DNA of 64,000 nt from Reyranella sp. Lineage in GTDB: Bacteria > Pseudomonadota > Alphaproteobacteria > Reyranellales > Reyranellaceae. The position numbers and the translations under genes are program-made. The notes under the pieces were generated by a model. It made no database searches. It had not been told where the DNA came from and saw only the letters and a list, made by a program, of their open reading frames with translations. Location: NCBI RefSeq assembly GCF_004297405.1, contig NZ_SCVC01000006.1, positions 1 through 64,000 of the forward strand. Reading direction: 5' to 3'. Each line of letters begins with the position of its first letter. The stretch's first letter is position 1. Positions 34,813-44,662 of this stretch are shown piece after piece.

Positions 34813-35598
34813 TCAATCACAATAAGTGCGCTTCACCCAAACGAGCGTCTTGTCGTCGCCGGAGATCTTGCGAAGCCCATCGCGCTGCAGGAGTTCGAGC
34901 AGGCCCGCTTCCGCCACGCTGTGTTCGTTCTGATCCAGGAACTTGGAGACAGGTTCGAGAAAGGGTGCGAACGGCGCCTGGCCACCTTTGGCCAGTGCGA
35001 AGGGCGTCACGCCATCGCTCATCAGCGCGATGAGATCGCACTCCGGTCCGAAGCGCAGGAAGCGCAGGCGCGAGCGCCAGTCGTCCTGCGTGAAGAAGTA
35101 GGTCTCGTTGGCATATTCGCCGTTCTCGGGCGGCGACAGGACGAAGCTGGCGAGGTCTGCCGCCTGGGCTGCCAGGCCGGCGCCATCGCCGATGTGGAAG
35201 AAGGCGCCGCCGGTCTTGTCGACCAGAACACCAACGACGGTTGCATGGTAATCCGAGAGGTCGCCGCCATTCTCGCAGGCCTCGTCGATCACCTTGGCGC
35301 GGACGAGGTCGATGCCTTCCTCGACCCAATGACGGAGGAGCGCCTCGTCCATGTCGGCGATCGCGAGGTCGCCTTCCGACGAGAGACGGTCGGCAAGCCA
35401 CCAGGAAAGCTCTTCGCAGAGCAGGGTCGACCCGAGGTCGGAATACTTTGCCGATCCCGCGCCGTCGGCACCGACCGCGACGAAGCGGTCGGCATCGACG
35501 TGCCTTACTCTGTTGGCGTCCTGGCAGGGGATTCCGGCTTCGACGTGATCGAAGCCGGGCACCGACACCGCACAGCTCTTCCACCCGGCGCTGGGCAC
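34813..35598 (-). CDS. PP2C-type protein phosphatase of the triad
   Basis: A 261-residue PP2C-family phosphatase: GIPCQDANRVR near the start, VGADGAGSAKYSDLGS (metal-binding Asp), VDKTGGAFFHIGDG and LIALMSDGVTPF, each carrying a metal-ligand Asp. It would remove phosphate from Ser/Thr residues placed by the following kinase. It starts with GTG 19 bp after the vWA gene. No transmembrane segment, so cytoplasmic. Confidence 0.88.
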   Translation of the reverse strand: MPSAGWKSCAVSVPGFDHVEAGIPCQDANRVRHVDADRFVAVGADGAGSAKYSDLGSTLLCEELSWWLADRLSSEGDLAIADMDEALLRHWVEEGIDLVRAKVIDEACENGGDLSDYHATVVGVLVDKTGGAFFHIGDGAGLAAQAADLASFVLSPPENGEYANETYFFTQDDWRSRLRFLRFGPECDLIALMSDGVTPFALAKGGQAPFAPFLEPVSKFLDQNEHSVAEAGLLELLQRDGLRKISGDDKTLVWVKRTYCD

Positions 35599-35617
35599 GG
35601 TGAATCGCGGGGCTATG

Positions 35618-36295
35618 TCAGGTGTGGACTTCGGCCCAGCCGGCCGGCGAGGGGAGCTGCGCGGTGGTTCCCTGGGCTGCCCGCGAGGCCGACGTCGCGC
35701 TGCGGCTCAGCCAGACGAACAGTTCCTTGAACTTCAGGCCCTGCAGCTTGAGCGGGGCGCGGGCCGAGAACAGGGCCAGCGGATCGAGATTGGCCTCGCC
35801 GGTGCCGATGCCAAAGAAAGTCAGCTGATTGCTCGCTTCCGCAGTCTTGCAGGCCTGCGCCGCGAGTTCCCAATCGGCGTCGTTGGGGTTGCCGTCGGTG
35901 ATGGCGAACACCCAGGGCCGGTTGTAGGGAATGCCGTTCGCCTTGTAGCGCGCCTTCTGCTCGTCGATCTTGCTCATCGCCAGCCGAACTGCGGCGCCGA
36001 GCGGCGTCGTGCCATTGGCGACGATGGTGGGCGCGGTGAAGGCCATGGCGTCGGTCCAGTCGACCACCACCTCGGCGACACCTTCGCCGCCCAGCCGGAC
36101 GACGAGGAGCTGGACGCGCTGGCTCGCTGTCGGATCGGCTTTCAGTTCGGCTTCGAGCAGTTTCAGGCCGGCATTGAGCTCGTCGATGGGTTGACCGACC
36201 ATGGATGTCGAACCGTCGAGCACCAGCACGCAGGGCAGTCGCTGGCTCGTATTGTCGATCAACGCGACGTCCGGAATCGTTACGCCCTCAGTCAT
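35618..36295 (-). CDS. vWA-domain (TerY-like) protein of the triad
   Basis: A 225-residue von Willebrand A domain with the metal-ion site motif DGSTSM (D-x-S-x-S, residues ~27-32), a conserved Thr loop (NGTTPLGAAV) and ITDGNPND. This is the TerY architecture, and first place in an operon with a PP2C phosphatase and a kinase supports it. TerY-P triads are linked by comparative work to stress or tellurium-type resistance systems, but no ter genes are visible here. Start chosen at the ATG with GGGAG; 27 upstream codons are unlikely. Confidence 0.85.
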   Translation of the reverse strand: MTEGVTIPDVALIDNTSQRLPCVLVLDGSTSMVGQPIDELNAGLKLLEAELKADPTASQRVQLLVVRLGGEGVAEVVVDWTDAMAFTAPTIVANGTTPLGAAVRLAMSKIDEQKARYKANGIPYNRPWVFAITDGNPNDADWELAAQACKTAEASNQLTFFGIGTGEANLDPLALFSARAPLKLQGLKFKELFVWLSRSATSASRAAQGTTAQLPSPAGWAEVHT

Positions 36296-36711
36296 CCCAC
36301 TCCCCCCATTAAAACCCGCGCGACAGTAATGGAGCCTCGCGCGTGTTTGCAACCATTCAGGTCTTATGGGCGCCATGAATACAACTAGCGAAGAATGCGG
36401 TCACGCGATTCTTGGCGTCGAAGCATTCTTCCAGTGCGTTTTGCACGGATAGGTTGTTGTGGGCTGTCTCAGGTATGCAGGCAATGCCAGCATGGCGCCG
36501 TGAAAGACCGGTACGAGCACCGCGCCCGCGGCCCCGCCTCGTGACGAGGGCTTGATCTCTATCTGCGTGTAGCCGGCGAGCGAGTGTTACTCACTTCGAC
36601 GTAACATCACGTTTTTTTCGCATGTGGTTTCCAAGATAAATTCGTTCGTCGTTGCCGGATTCGATTCCCAACTCAGCCGCATCTCTCTTGTTCCTTTAGG
36701 GATGCGTTCAG
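36296..36711. other. Gene-free stretch, no clear element
   Basis: No convincing coding frame, family A-D repeat or RNA gene was seen in these 416 bases between divergent transcription units. A tiny stem (CCTCG-TGA-CGAGG) at 36537-36549 and an A/T-rich part (GATAAATTC) before the next gene are the only notable points. It presumably holds the promoters of the triad and of the small secreted protein. Confidence 0.5.
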
Positions 36712-37002
36712 ATGTTCAAGCAGACTCTCTCAGCCCTCGCCGGCGTTGCGTTCGTCGTCGGCGGTGCGAGCGCCACGTTCGCGCAGGCGTCGGAAGAAAA
36801 CATGGCGCGTTGCCAGCAGCTCTACAGCCTGTGGTCCAAGCACAACGGCACCTCGGGCTACGGCAGGGTGCTCGAAGCCGACATGGGCATCGAGCATTGC
36901 CGCAAGGGCGAGTTCGCGGTCGGCGTGAAGCAGCTCAAGGCGGCGCTCAACCGCTCGCAGATTCCGGTACCCCCGGCCGTCGAGACCGCGAACAACCGTT
37001 AA
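36712..37002 (+). CDS. Small secreted protein
   Basis: A 96-residue protein with a signal peptide (hydrophobic LSALAGVAFVVGGASATFAQ) and a mature part of ~70 residues with Cys residues in MARCQQLYSLW and IEHCRKGEFA. The landmarks (Cys-x-Gln-Leu-Tyr ... Glu-His-Cys-Arg-Lys-Gly) resemble small alphaproteobacterial exported proteins of unknown role. Single gene, convergent with tetR. Confidence 0.7.
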   Translation: MFKQTLSALAGVAFVVGGASATFAQASEENMARCQQLYSLWSKHNGTSGYGRVLEADMGIEHCRKGEFAVGVKQLKAALNRSQIPVPPAVETANNR

Positions 37003-37086
37003 CGGTTGTTGTCCGCCGCTCGACACACGGCGGCAGGGCGGGGCGCGTCCTTGCCCTCGCTCCTGCCGCCGTGACTTCGAGATTTT

Positions 37087-37650
37087 TTATGTTTCGAACA
37101 GCGCGCCGACATCGTCCAGCGCCGAGGCCGGGATCGCGGCATGGCGGGGATCCATGACGATCGCCTGGCCGAGATACGCCCAATAGAGGAAGGTCGCGCG
37201 CGCGAGTGCCAGCTTGCGGGCCACACCGGCCGCGACGAGCAGCCTGGCGATGTAGGCGATTCGCTCGGCGTCCACGGAAGCGACGATTGCCGCCACGCTC
37301 CTGTCCTCGGTGGCCCATGTCCTTATCGCGCGATCGAGCCGCGGCCTGGCAGCAAAGGCGCGCTTCAGAAGGTATTTCAGACGATCCGGTTCGTCCTTGC
37401 CGGCGACGTCCTGGATGACCTGATCGGTCATCCGCTCCTGCCAGCTCCGCAGAAGCGCCGACTTGAAATCCGCGATGTCGGCGAAGTGCCAGTAGAAGCT
37501 GCCGCGCGACACGGTCAGCTTTTCCGCCATGGCGCCGACCTTGAGCGCGCCGACGCCGCCGCTCGCGAGCGTGCGCAGGCCCTGGTCGATCCAGTCCGTC
37601 TTCGTCAGTCGGTCGTCGTTCCCGGTGTCATTGGTCACAGCATCAACCAT
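37087..37650 (-). CDS. TetR-family regulator
   Basis: A 187-residue TetR repressor. The N-terminal helix-turn-helix reads KVGAMAEKLTVSRGSFYWHF (residues ~37-56), and the rest is a helical ligand domain without a recognisable ligand. It is divergent from a four-helix membrane protein, and two 16-bp palindromes of the same sequence class lie between or on the two starts, so it likely represses both. The ATG overlaps one operator; a GTG four codons later would free it. Confidence 0.87.
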   Translation of the reverse strand: MVDAVTNDTGNDDRLTKTDWIDQGLRTLASGGVGALKVGAMAEKLTVSRGSFYWHFADIADFKSALLRSWQERMTDQVIQDVAGKDEPDRLKYLLKRAFAARPRLDRAIRTWATEDRSVAAIVASVDAERIAYIARLLVAAGVARKLALARATFLYWAYLGQAIVMDPRHAAIPASALDDVGALFET

Positions 37651-37663
37651 ACACAGGTGTATT
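37648..37663. promoter_or_regulatory. TetR operator-like palindrome 1
   Basis: CATACACAGGTGTATT: arms CATACA / TGTAT(T) around four bases. It covers the proposed tetR start codon, a good position for autorepression. The consensus CATACA-N4-TGTATG is shared with the second site. Confidence 0.65.
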
Positions 37664-37696
37664 GACCGGCACCACGGTGGCTGCCATCGTCGTCTC

Positions 37697-37712
37697 CATA
37701 CAGAGATGTATG
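37697..37712. promoter_or_regulatory. TetR operator-like palindrome 2
   Basis: CATACAGAGATGTATG: perfect 6-bp arms around four bases, ending 3 bp before the chosen start of the membrane protein. Centre-to-centre distance to site 1 is 49 bp. Confidence 0.65.
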
Positions 37713-37715
37713 GTC

Positions 37716-38099
37716 ATGAACTGGCAAGACACGGCTCTCGTATTGGCGGGGATCATCGGCAGCACCGTCGCGGTGATCCACGGCGTTCTCGTCCAGCGCT
37801 ACATGGTCAGACCGGTCGGTGCATTTCTCCAGGCGGAGAAGCGGGCGGCCGCGTCGACCCGGCGGCTGGTGCCGCTGCTCCTGCATTTCAGCACGGTGAG
37901 CTGGTTCGTGGGCGGTCTGGCGCTAATCGCGGCGGCCGGCTGGTTCGGCGCGGAGGCGCGGCTGGCCACGAGCCTGATCGTCGGCGGACTCTATCTCTAT
38001 GGCGCGCTCGGCAATCTCTGGGGAACGCGCGGCCGCCACCCCGGCTGGATGCTCTACTCAGTGGCTCTGATCTTGATCGCGTTCGGGGCCATCAGGTAG
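37716..38099 (+). CDS. Four-helix membrane protein
   Basis: A 127-residue integral membrane protein with four predicted helices (about 7-27, 50-75, 80-98, 108-125) and a basic loop (AEKRAAASTRR) after the first. No family is recognised. It is divergently paired with tetR and probably under its control, like small TetR-linked efflux or stress membrane proteins. An ATG two codons earlier overlaps the operator, and the ribosome site is weak. Confidence 0.7.
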   Translation: MNWQDTALVLAGIIGSTVAVIHGVLVQRYMVRPVGAFLQAEKRAAASTRRLVPLLLHFSTVSWFVGGLALIAAAGWFGAEARLATSLIVGGLYLYGALGNLWGTRGRHPGWMLYSVALILIAFGAIR

Positions 38100-38100
38100 G

Positions 38101-38129
38101 TTGACGTTTACGTAAAGGTAAACTACATC
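38101..38129 (+). promoter_or_regulatory. Promoter with LiuR-like (MerR-type) motif before the beta-oxidation operon
   Basis: TTGACG is followed by the palindrome TTTACGTAAA, then GGTAAAC and TACATC (17-base spacer). Repeats of TTTACGTAAA-like half sites are reported for LiuR-type MerR regulators of branched-chain and fatty-acid breakdown; that link is from memory and tentative. It lies 81 bp before the acyl-CoA dehydrogenase start. Confidence 0.45.
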
Positions 38130-38209
38130 CCGAGCGCTGGCGCGTGGACCACTGACGGCCCAAAGTCCCTATAAGAAGGACATCGAAAAGAGTTCAGGAG
38201 GAAGAGTCC

Positions 38210-39349
38210 GTGACTGCTTTGGCCGCCCATTACACGCCCGAACACCAGATGTTCCGCGACACCTGCCGGCGGTTCTTCGAGAAGGAAGTGATGCCCTTCC
38301 ACATGAAGTGGGAAGAAGAGGGCGTCGTGCCGCGCGAGCTGTGGCGCAAGGCGGGCGAGCAGGGGCTGCTCGGCATGACCATGCCGGAAGAATATGGCGG
38401 CGCCGGCGCGGACTTCCTCTACAGCGCCATCCTGATCGAGGAGCAGGGCCGCGCGCTCGCGACCGGGCCGTCCTTCTCGCTGCATAACGACATCGTGGTT
38501 CCCTATCTCCTGCACTACGGCAACGAGGAGCAGAAGAAGAAGTGGATCTCCAAGGCCTGTAGCGGCGAACTCGTCACCGCCATCGCCATGACCGAGCCTG
38601 GCACCGGCTCCGACCTGCAGTCGGTCAAGACCACCGCCGTGATGGACGGCAACCACTGGGTCATCAACGGCTCCAAGACCTTCATCTCCAACGGCCAGCT
38701 CGCCGACCTGGTGATCGTCGTCGCCAAGACCGATCCCAAGCTCGGCGCCAAGGGCACGTCGCTGATCGTCGTCGAGCGCGGCGCCGAGGGCTTCACCCGC
38801 GGGCGCAATCTCGAAAAGATCGGCATGAAGGCGCAGGACACGTCGGAGCTGTTCTTCGACAATGTGCGCGTGCCGGCCGATCACCTGCTGGGCGGTCCGG
38901 GCATGGGCTTCATCCAGCTCATGCAGCAGCTCCCGCAGGAGCGGCTGGTGATCGCCATCCAGGCGGTCGCCGCGATGGAGGCCGCGCTCGAACACACGTT
39001 AGCCTACGTCAAGGAGCGCAAGGCCTTCGGCAAGGCGATCATCGATTTCCAGAACACGCGCTTCAAGCTGGCCGAGCTCAAGACCAAGGCCAAGATCGCG
39101 CGCGTCTTCGTCGACGACTGCATCGCCAAGCACCTCAAGGGCGAGCTCGACGTCGCCACCGCGGCGATGGCCAAGTACTGGACCACCGACCTGCAGTGCG
39201 AGCTGATCGACGAGTGCCTGCAGTTCCACGGCGGCTACGGCTACATGTGGGAATTCCCGATCGCGCGCCTCTACGCCGACGCGCGCGTGCAGAAGATCTA
39301 CGGCGGCACCAACGAGATCATGAAAGAGCTGATCGGCCGCACTTTGTAA
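38210..39349 (+). CDS. Acyl-CoA dehydrogenase
   Basis: A 379-residue FAD enzyme of the acyl-CoA dehydrogenase family that makes the trans-2,3 double bond in beta-oxidation. Landmarks are AMTEPGTGSDLQSVKTTAV (FAD/substrate loop, split here), INGSKTFISNGQLAD, and the closing RVQKIYGGTNEIMKELIGR; in the family the base is a Glu in this region. GTG start with AGGAGG eight bases upstream. First gene of a three-gene operon with thiolase and the FadB-type enzyme. Confidence 0.92.
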   Translation: MTALAAHYTPEHQMFRDTCRRFFEKEVMPFHMKWEEEGVVPRELWRKAGEQGLLGMTMPEEYGGAGADFLYSAILIEEQGRALATGPSFSLHNDIVVPYLLHYGNEEQKKKWISKACSGELVTAIAMTEPGTGSDLQSVKTTAVMDGNHWVINGSKTFISNGQLADLVIVVAKTDPKLGAKGTSLIVVERGAEGFTRGRNLEKIGMKAQDTSELFFDNVRVPADHLLGGPGMGFIQLMQQLPQERLVIAIQAVAAMEAALEHTLAYVKERKAFGKAIIDFQNTRFKLAELKTKAKIARVFVDDCIAKHLKGELDVATAAMAKYWTTDLQCELIDECLQFHGGYGYMWEFPIARLYADARVQKIYGGTNEIMKELIGRTL

Positions 39350-39360
39350 TTTGGAGGGGG

Positions 39361-39410
39361 CATGACCCCTCCGCCCCTTCGGGGCACCTCCCCATTTGAA
39401 TGGGGAGGGG
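39361..39410. repeat. Intergenic dyad repeat, family D
   Basis: ACCCCTCC, variable hairpin GCCCCTTCGGGGC, then ACCTCCCCATTTGAATGGGG AGG, in reverse orientation, placed within the operon between acyl-CoA dehydrogenase and thiolase. It could act on the mRNA. Confidence 0.85.
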
Positions 39411-39431
39411 AGCGAAAAAAGGAGAGAAGCC

Positions 39432-40643
<1,212 letters not shown>

Positions 40644-40665
40644 GCGTCTTCAGGGAACAGCGACC

Positions 40666-42915
40666 ATGATCAACTACAACGTCGACAGCGACGGCATTGC
40701 CACCATCACGTGGGATATGCCCGGCCGCGCCATGAACGTGCTGAACGAAGGCTCGATGACGGCCTATGCCGGCGCGCTCGAAACCGCCCTGAAGGACGAC
40801 AAGGTCAAGGGCATCATCCTGACCTCGGGCAAGGACAGCTTCATCGCCGGCGCCGATCTCGAAATGATCCTCGCCCTCGACACGTCCGACGCGTCGAAGC
40901 TGATGGAGCAGTTCAGCCAGCTCCAGAAGATGTTTCGCCACCAGGAGACCGGCGGCAAGCCGATCGTCGCGGCGATCAACGGCACGGCGCTGGGCGGCGG
41001 CTTCGAGATCTGCCTCGCCACGCACTATCGCATCGCGGCGGCCAACCCGAAGACCAAGCTCGGCCAGCCCGAAGTGAAGATCGGCCTGCTGCCGGGCGGC
41101 GGCGGCACGCAACGCATCCCGCGCCTGATCGGCGTGATGAACGCAGCACCCATCCTGCTCGAAGGCAAGGAACTCACCGTCGATGCCGCCAAGGGCCTCG
41201 GCCTCGTCAACGAGGTCGTGCCGCCGGGTGAGCTGCTGGCCCGCGCCAAGGCGTGGCTGACGGCACCGGCGACCGAACAGGTCGTGCCGGAATATGCCGG
41301 CAAGGGCGCCAAGCCGATCGACGGCCGCGCCGTGCAGCCGTGGGACCGCAAGGGCTTCAAGACGCCGGGCTTCCCCGGCGGCCAGGTGTGGAGCCCGCCG
41401 GGCGTCCAGACCTTCATCGGCGGCGCCGCGATGGTGCGCGGCAAGACCAACGGCGTCTATCCGGCGCCCAAGGCGATCCTGAGCTGCGTTTATGAAGGCC
41501 TGCAACTTCCCATTGATGCCGCGCTAAAAGTCGAGACGCGCTACTTCGTCTCGCTGCTGCGCGACCCCGTCGCCAAGAGCATGATCCGCACGCTGTTCTT
41601 CGGCCTGCAGGAAGCCAACAAGCTGGTGCGCCGTCCGAAGGGCGTGGCCAAGCAGGAATACACCAAGATCGGCGTGCTGGGTGCGGGCCTGATGGGCGCG
41701 GGCATCGCCACCGTCTCGGTGCAGGCCGGCCTCGACATCGTGCTGATCGACCGCGACCAGGCTGCGGCCGACAAGGGCAAGGCGCACATCGCTGACGAAC
41801 TCGACAAGCTGGTGAAGCGCGGCCGCCTCGACCAGGCCAAGCGCGACGCGCTGCTCGCCAAGGTCACGGCGACGCCGGACTTCGGCGCGCTGAAGGATTG
41901 CCAGCTCGTCGTCGAAGCGGTGTTCGAGAACCGCGACGTCAAGGCCGAGGCGACCAAGAAGGCGGAGGCGTCGCTGCCGGCCACTTCAGTGTTCGCGTCG
42001 AACACCTCGACCTTGCCGATCACCGGTCTCGCCGAAGCCTCGTCGCGGCCGGATCACTTCATCGGCCTGCACTTCTTCTCGCCGGTCGAGAAGATGCCGC
42101 TGGTCGAGATCATCGTCGGCAAGAAGACCTCGCCCGAGACCTTGGCGCGGTCGATGGACTTCGTGCAGAAGATCCGCAAGACGCCGATCGTCGTGAACGA
42201 CAGCCGCGGCTTCTTCACGTCCCGCGTCTGCGGCGCCTTCATCAGCGAAGGCCATCGCCTCCTGAAGGAAGGCGTGCCGGCGGCGATGATCGAGAACTGC
42301 GCGCGCTACGCCGGCATGCCGGTGGGCCCGCTGTCGCTGAACGACGAGGTCGCCATCGATCTGTCGTGGAAGATCATGGACCAGACGCGGCGCGATGCCG
42401 AGGCGGCCGGCCAGAAGTACGAGGGCAGCGGCACCGAGGACATCCTCGAGCTGATGGTGAAGAAGCTGGAGCGCTTCGGCCGCAAGAACGGCAAGGGCTT
42501 CTACGACTATCCGGCCGATGGCAAGAAGCGCCTGTGGCCCGAGCTGCAGAAGCACTTCCCGGCCGACCCCAAGCTCCTCTACGGCGAGGGCGAGGAGAAG
42601 CGCGCCAAGGAGGACGAGATCAAGAAGCGCCTGCTCTATGTGCAGGCGGTCGACACAGCACGCTGCCTGGAGTCGAACGTGCTGACCAACCCGCAGGACG
42701 GCGATGTCGGCTCGATCATGGGCCTGGGCTTTGCGCCGCAGACCGGTGGCGCGATCAGCCTGATCGACCAGGTGGGCATCAAGACCTTCGTGGCCGAGTG
42801 CGACGCGCTCGCCAAGAAGTACGGCTCGCAGTTCGAAGTGCCGAAGCTCCTGCGCGACATGGCCGCCAAGGGCCAGAGCTTCTACGCCAACTATCACGCT
42901 GCGAAAGCGGCGTAA
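40666..42915 (+). CDS. FadB/FadJ-type enoyl-CoA hydratase / 3-hydroxyacyl-CoA dehydrogenase
   Basis: A 749-residue bifunctional enzyme. Residues ~1-190 are a crotonase domain with oxyanion/acid motifs ([34 protein letters not shown]). From ~330 follows an NAD domain ([30 protein letters not shown]) and then hydroxyacyl dehydrogenase helices. It hydrates enoyl-CoA and oxidises the product, completing the beta-oxidation steps between the neighbours. Length matches the family (about 715-750). Confidence 0.92.
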   Translation: MINYNVDSDGIATITWDMPGRAMNVLNEGSMTAYAGALETALKDDKVKGIILTSGKDSFIAGADLEMILALDTSDASKLMEQFSQLQKMFRHQETGGKPIVAAINGTALGGGFEICLATHYRIAAANPKTKLGQPEVKIGLLPGGGGTQRIPRLIGVMNAAPILLEGKELTVDAAKGLGLVNEVVPPGELLARAKAWLTAPATEQVVPEYAGKGAKPIDGRAVQPWDRKGFKTPGFPGGQVWSPPGVQTFIGGAAMVRGKTNGVYPAPKAILSCVYEGLQLPIDAALKVETRYFVSLLRDPVAKSMIRTLFFGLQEANKLVRRPKGVAKQEYTKIGVLGAGLMGAGIATVSVQAGLDIVLIDRDQAAADKGKAHIADELDKLVKRGRLDQAKRDALLAKVTATPDFGALKDCQLVVEAVFENRDVKAEATKKAEASLPATSVFASNTSTLPITGLAEASSRPDHFIGLHFFSPVEKMPLVEIIVGKKTSPETLARSMDFVQKIRKTPIVVNDSRGFFTSRVCGAFISEGHRLLKEGVPAAMIENCARYAGMPVGPLSLNDEVAIDLSWKIMDQTRRDAEAAGQKYEGSGTEDILELMVKKLERFGRKNGKGFYDYPADGKKRLWPELQKHFPADPKLLYGEGEEKRAKEDEIKKRLLYVQAVDTARCLESNVLTNPQDGDVGSIMGLGFAPQTGGAISLIDQVGIKTFVAECDALAKKYGSQFEVPKLLRDMAAKGQSFYANYHAAKAA

Positions 42916-42924
42916 GTTAATGCC

Positions 42925-42990
42925 GGGGGCGCGCCACTCCAGTGGCGCGGTCATGATCATGAATCGCGCCAGTGGACTGGCGCGCCCCCA
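42925..42990. repeat. Intergenic dyad repeat, family A
   Basis: GGGGGCGCGCCACTCCAGTGGCGCG, then GTCATGATCATGAAT, then CGCGCCAGTGGACTGGCGCGCCCCC (the arms are given in parts). Each half is its own hairpin and the two halves also pair. It is the best preserved copy. Confidence 0.9.
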
Positions 42991-43070
42991 GCAGCAACTG
43001 CTTTGATCTTCCTCTTCGGCGAAGTACAACGGCGCGAAGGCCGATGAACGCCGATAGAGGAGACGACGCC

Positions 43071-43865
43071 GTGGACGCCAAGGAAATCGCCGCACTCGCC
43101 GACCGTATTGCCGAAGGCCGGCGCTCCAAGTCGACGATGGATTGGCTCGCTGCCGCGACAGCCAATCTGTCGGAGCCCGACGCCTACAAGGTGCAGTTCG
43201 CCGTGCAGGACCGGCTGGAAGCGATCGGCTGGGGCAAGCGCGCCGGCTGGAAGGTCGCCTTCGCAGTGCCGGCGCAGTACGAGCCGCTGAAGCTTTCGGG
43301 TCCGGCCTTCGCCGGCATCTACGAAGGCGGCATCCGCCAGAGCGGCGAGGTCTTCGAGAAGGGCTGGCCGCTGAAGGCCGGTATCGAATGTGAGATGGTG
43401 GCGCGCATCGCCAAGGACGCGCCCGCGGGCAGCGCGCCGTACACCGCCGAGACGATCAAGCCGTACATCGCCAATCTCTACTGCGGCATGGAAGTGGTCG
43501 AGAACCGCTACGGCGACGTCTCCAAGCTGGGCGGCCCGGGCCGCATCGTCGATGACGTGCTGCAGGCCGCCTGCATCGTCGGCACTGAGATCAAGGACTG
43601 GCAGACGCTCGACTTCGCCACCGTGCAGGGCCGCTCCGAGCATGAGGGCAAGGAGCTGGGCGCCGGTCCCGGTGCCAACGTGATGGGCGGCGCGCTGATC
43701 TCGCTTGCGTGGCTCGCCAACCGCCTGATCGCCAACGGCAAGATGCTGAAGGCCGGCGAAACGGTCCTCACCGGCTCGGTCCACCCGCCGCAGTTCCTGC
43801 CGGGCCCCGGCAAGGCCAAGTCCGAATTCAAGGGCATCGGCAGCGCCGAGATCACCGTCAAGTAA
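43071..43865 (+). CDS. 2-keto-4-pentenoate hydratase family protein
   Basis: A 264-residue member of the fumarylacetoacetase / 2-keto-4-pentenoate hydratase family: VQFAVQDRLEAIGWGKRAGWK near the start, IECEMVARIAKDAP with metal-binding acids, and VLTGSVHPPQFLPGPG near the end. Such enzymes hydrate or decarboxylate dienoates in aromatic ring breakdown. A GTG preceded by GAGGAG is preferred to an ATG nine codons earlier, which lacks a ribosome site. It stands alone between two family-A repeats. Confidence 0.8.
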   Translation: MDAKEIAALADRIAEGRRSKSTMDWLAAATANLSEPDAYKVQFAVQDRLEAIGWGKRAGWKVAFAVPAQYEPLKLSGPAFAGIYEGGIRQSGEVFEKGWPLKAGIECEMVARIAKDAPAGSAPYTAETIKPYIANLYCGMEVVENRYGDVSKLGGPGRIVDDVLQAACIVGTEIKDWQTLDFATVQGRSEHEGKELGAGPGANVMGGALISLAWLANRLIANGKMLKAGETVLTGSVHPPQFLPGPGKAKSEFKGIGSAEITVK

Positions 43866-43871
43866 GTCGCC

Positions 43872-43938
43872 GGGGGCGCGCCAGTCCACTGTCGCGATTC
43901 ATGATGATGACCGCGCCAGTGGACTGGCGCACTCCCAG
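43872..43938. repeat. Intergenic dyad repeat, family A (degenerate)
   Basis: GGGGGCGCGCCAGTCCACTG TCGCG, TTCATGATGATGA, CCGCGCCAGTGGACTGGCGC ACTCCC. Point changes break the last pairs of the outer stem. Confidence 0.85.
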
Positions 43939-44012
43939 CAAACCTCCCTGAAGAGATACATCTCCGCTGCCGGATAGAAGTCCGGCAGTCGCGCACGTCA
44001 TCGTTCGCGCGG

Positions 44013-44055
44013 TTGACAGGGGCGGCGTGTCGCCTGATAGTTAACCGACTGGTTA
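44013..44055 (+). promoter_or_regulatory. Sigma70-type promoter with operator TAACCGACTGGTTA
   Basis: TTGACA, a 17-base spacer, GATAGT, immediately followed by TAACC-GACT-GGTTA (44042-44055), a dyad overlapping the expected transcription start. Repression by a bound regulator would be natural; TAACC/GGTTA dyads are seen with ArsR-type regulators, but no such gene is adjacent. Confidence 0.6.
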
Positions 44056-44070
44056 CATATTGGGGGGCGC

Positions 44071-44523
44071 ATGGCAGCCGAGTGCAGCATCGTGACGGTC
44101 GAGCGGCAGCTCACGGCCGTGGTGAAGGTCGAGGCGCCGATGAACGAGCTGATGCAGGCGCATCAGTCTGCGCGGGCGAAGATCAACGACGCCTTGTCCA
44201 AGCTCGATGTCGGGCCGGTGGGACTCACCTGCACGCGCTGGCGGCCGCCGGTCGATGGCGTGATGCCGATGGAGCCGGGCACGATCGTGGCCAAGGACTT
44301 TGCCGCGCACGGCGATGTCGTTGCGTCGGAGCTGCCCGCCGGCCGCGCCGCGCACTTCGTGTTGAAGGGCGGCTTCGAAGGGTTGGGCGGCGCCTGGCAG
44401 AAGCTCTTCGAGTGGTGCGCTGTGGAGAAACTGACGCTCGCCGGCCTCAACTGGGAGGTCTATGGCGCGCCGGCCGCCGATCCCGCGCAGCAGGAGACCT
44501 ACCTTTACGCAAAGTTGGCGTGA
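44071..44523 (+). CDS. GyrI-like (AraC effector-binding fold) protein
   Basis: A 150-residue protein with a GyrI-like/SOUL-type small-molecule-binding fold: ECSIVTVERQLTAVVKVEAP, then LPAGRAAHFVLKGGFEGLGGAWQ, then a Glu-rich ending (WEVYGAP, QQETYLYAKL) typical of the binding pocket. Free-standing members bind toxic hydrophobic compounds or inhibit gyrase; the ligand here is unknown. It has a strong promoter with an overlapping dyad. Confidence 0.72.
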   Translation: MAAECSIVTVERQLTAVVKVEAPMNELMQAHQSARAKINDALSKLDVGPVGLTCTRWRPPVDGVMPMEPGTIVAKDFAAHGDVVASELPAGRAAHFVLKGGFEGLGGAWQKLFEWCAVEKLTLAGLNWEVYGAPAADPAQQETYLYAKLA

Positions 44524-44586
44524 CGACCGCTAGATATGGCGTCGTGCAAGAGTCGTTTTGATTCTTCTTGCCTTGGTCCTGGATGG

Positions 44587-44601
44587 GAACATAACATGAA
44601 C
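44587..44601. promoter_or_regulatory. SOS-box-like element GAAC-N7-GAAC
   Basis: GAACATAACATGAAC, that is GTTC-N7-GTTC on the other strand, the form of the alphaproteobacterial LexA box, 62 bp before the first 2'-5' RNA ligase-like gene. Such an 8-base match is expected about twice by chance in a window this size, so the site is only suggestive. Confidence 0.4.
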
Positions 44602-44662
44602 ATACCGCCGCTCGCAGACACCGTCTGAGACGCCGCGGATCAAGCCAAAGTAGGGGGATCAG

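Noticed and set aside
42925..42990. Family A repeats as ordinary intrinsic terminators
   Set aside because: Stems are strong but no U-tract follows on either strand, and some copies lie upstream of genes or within an operon.
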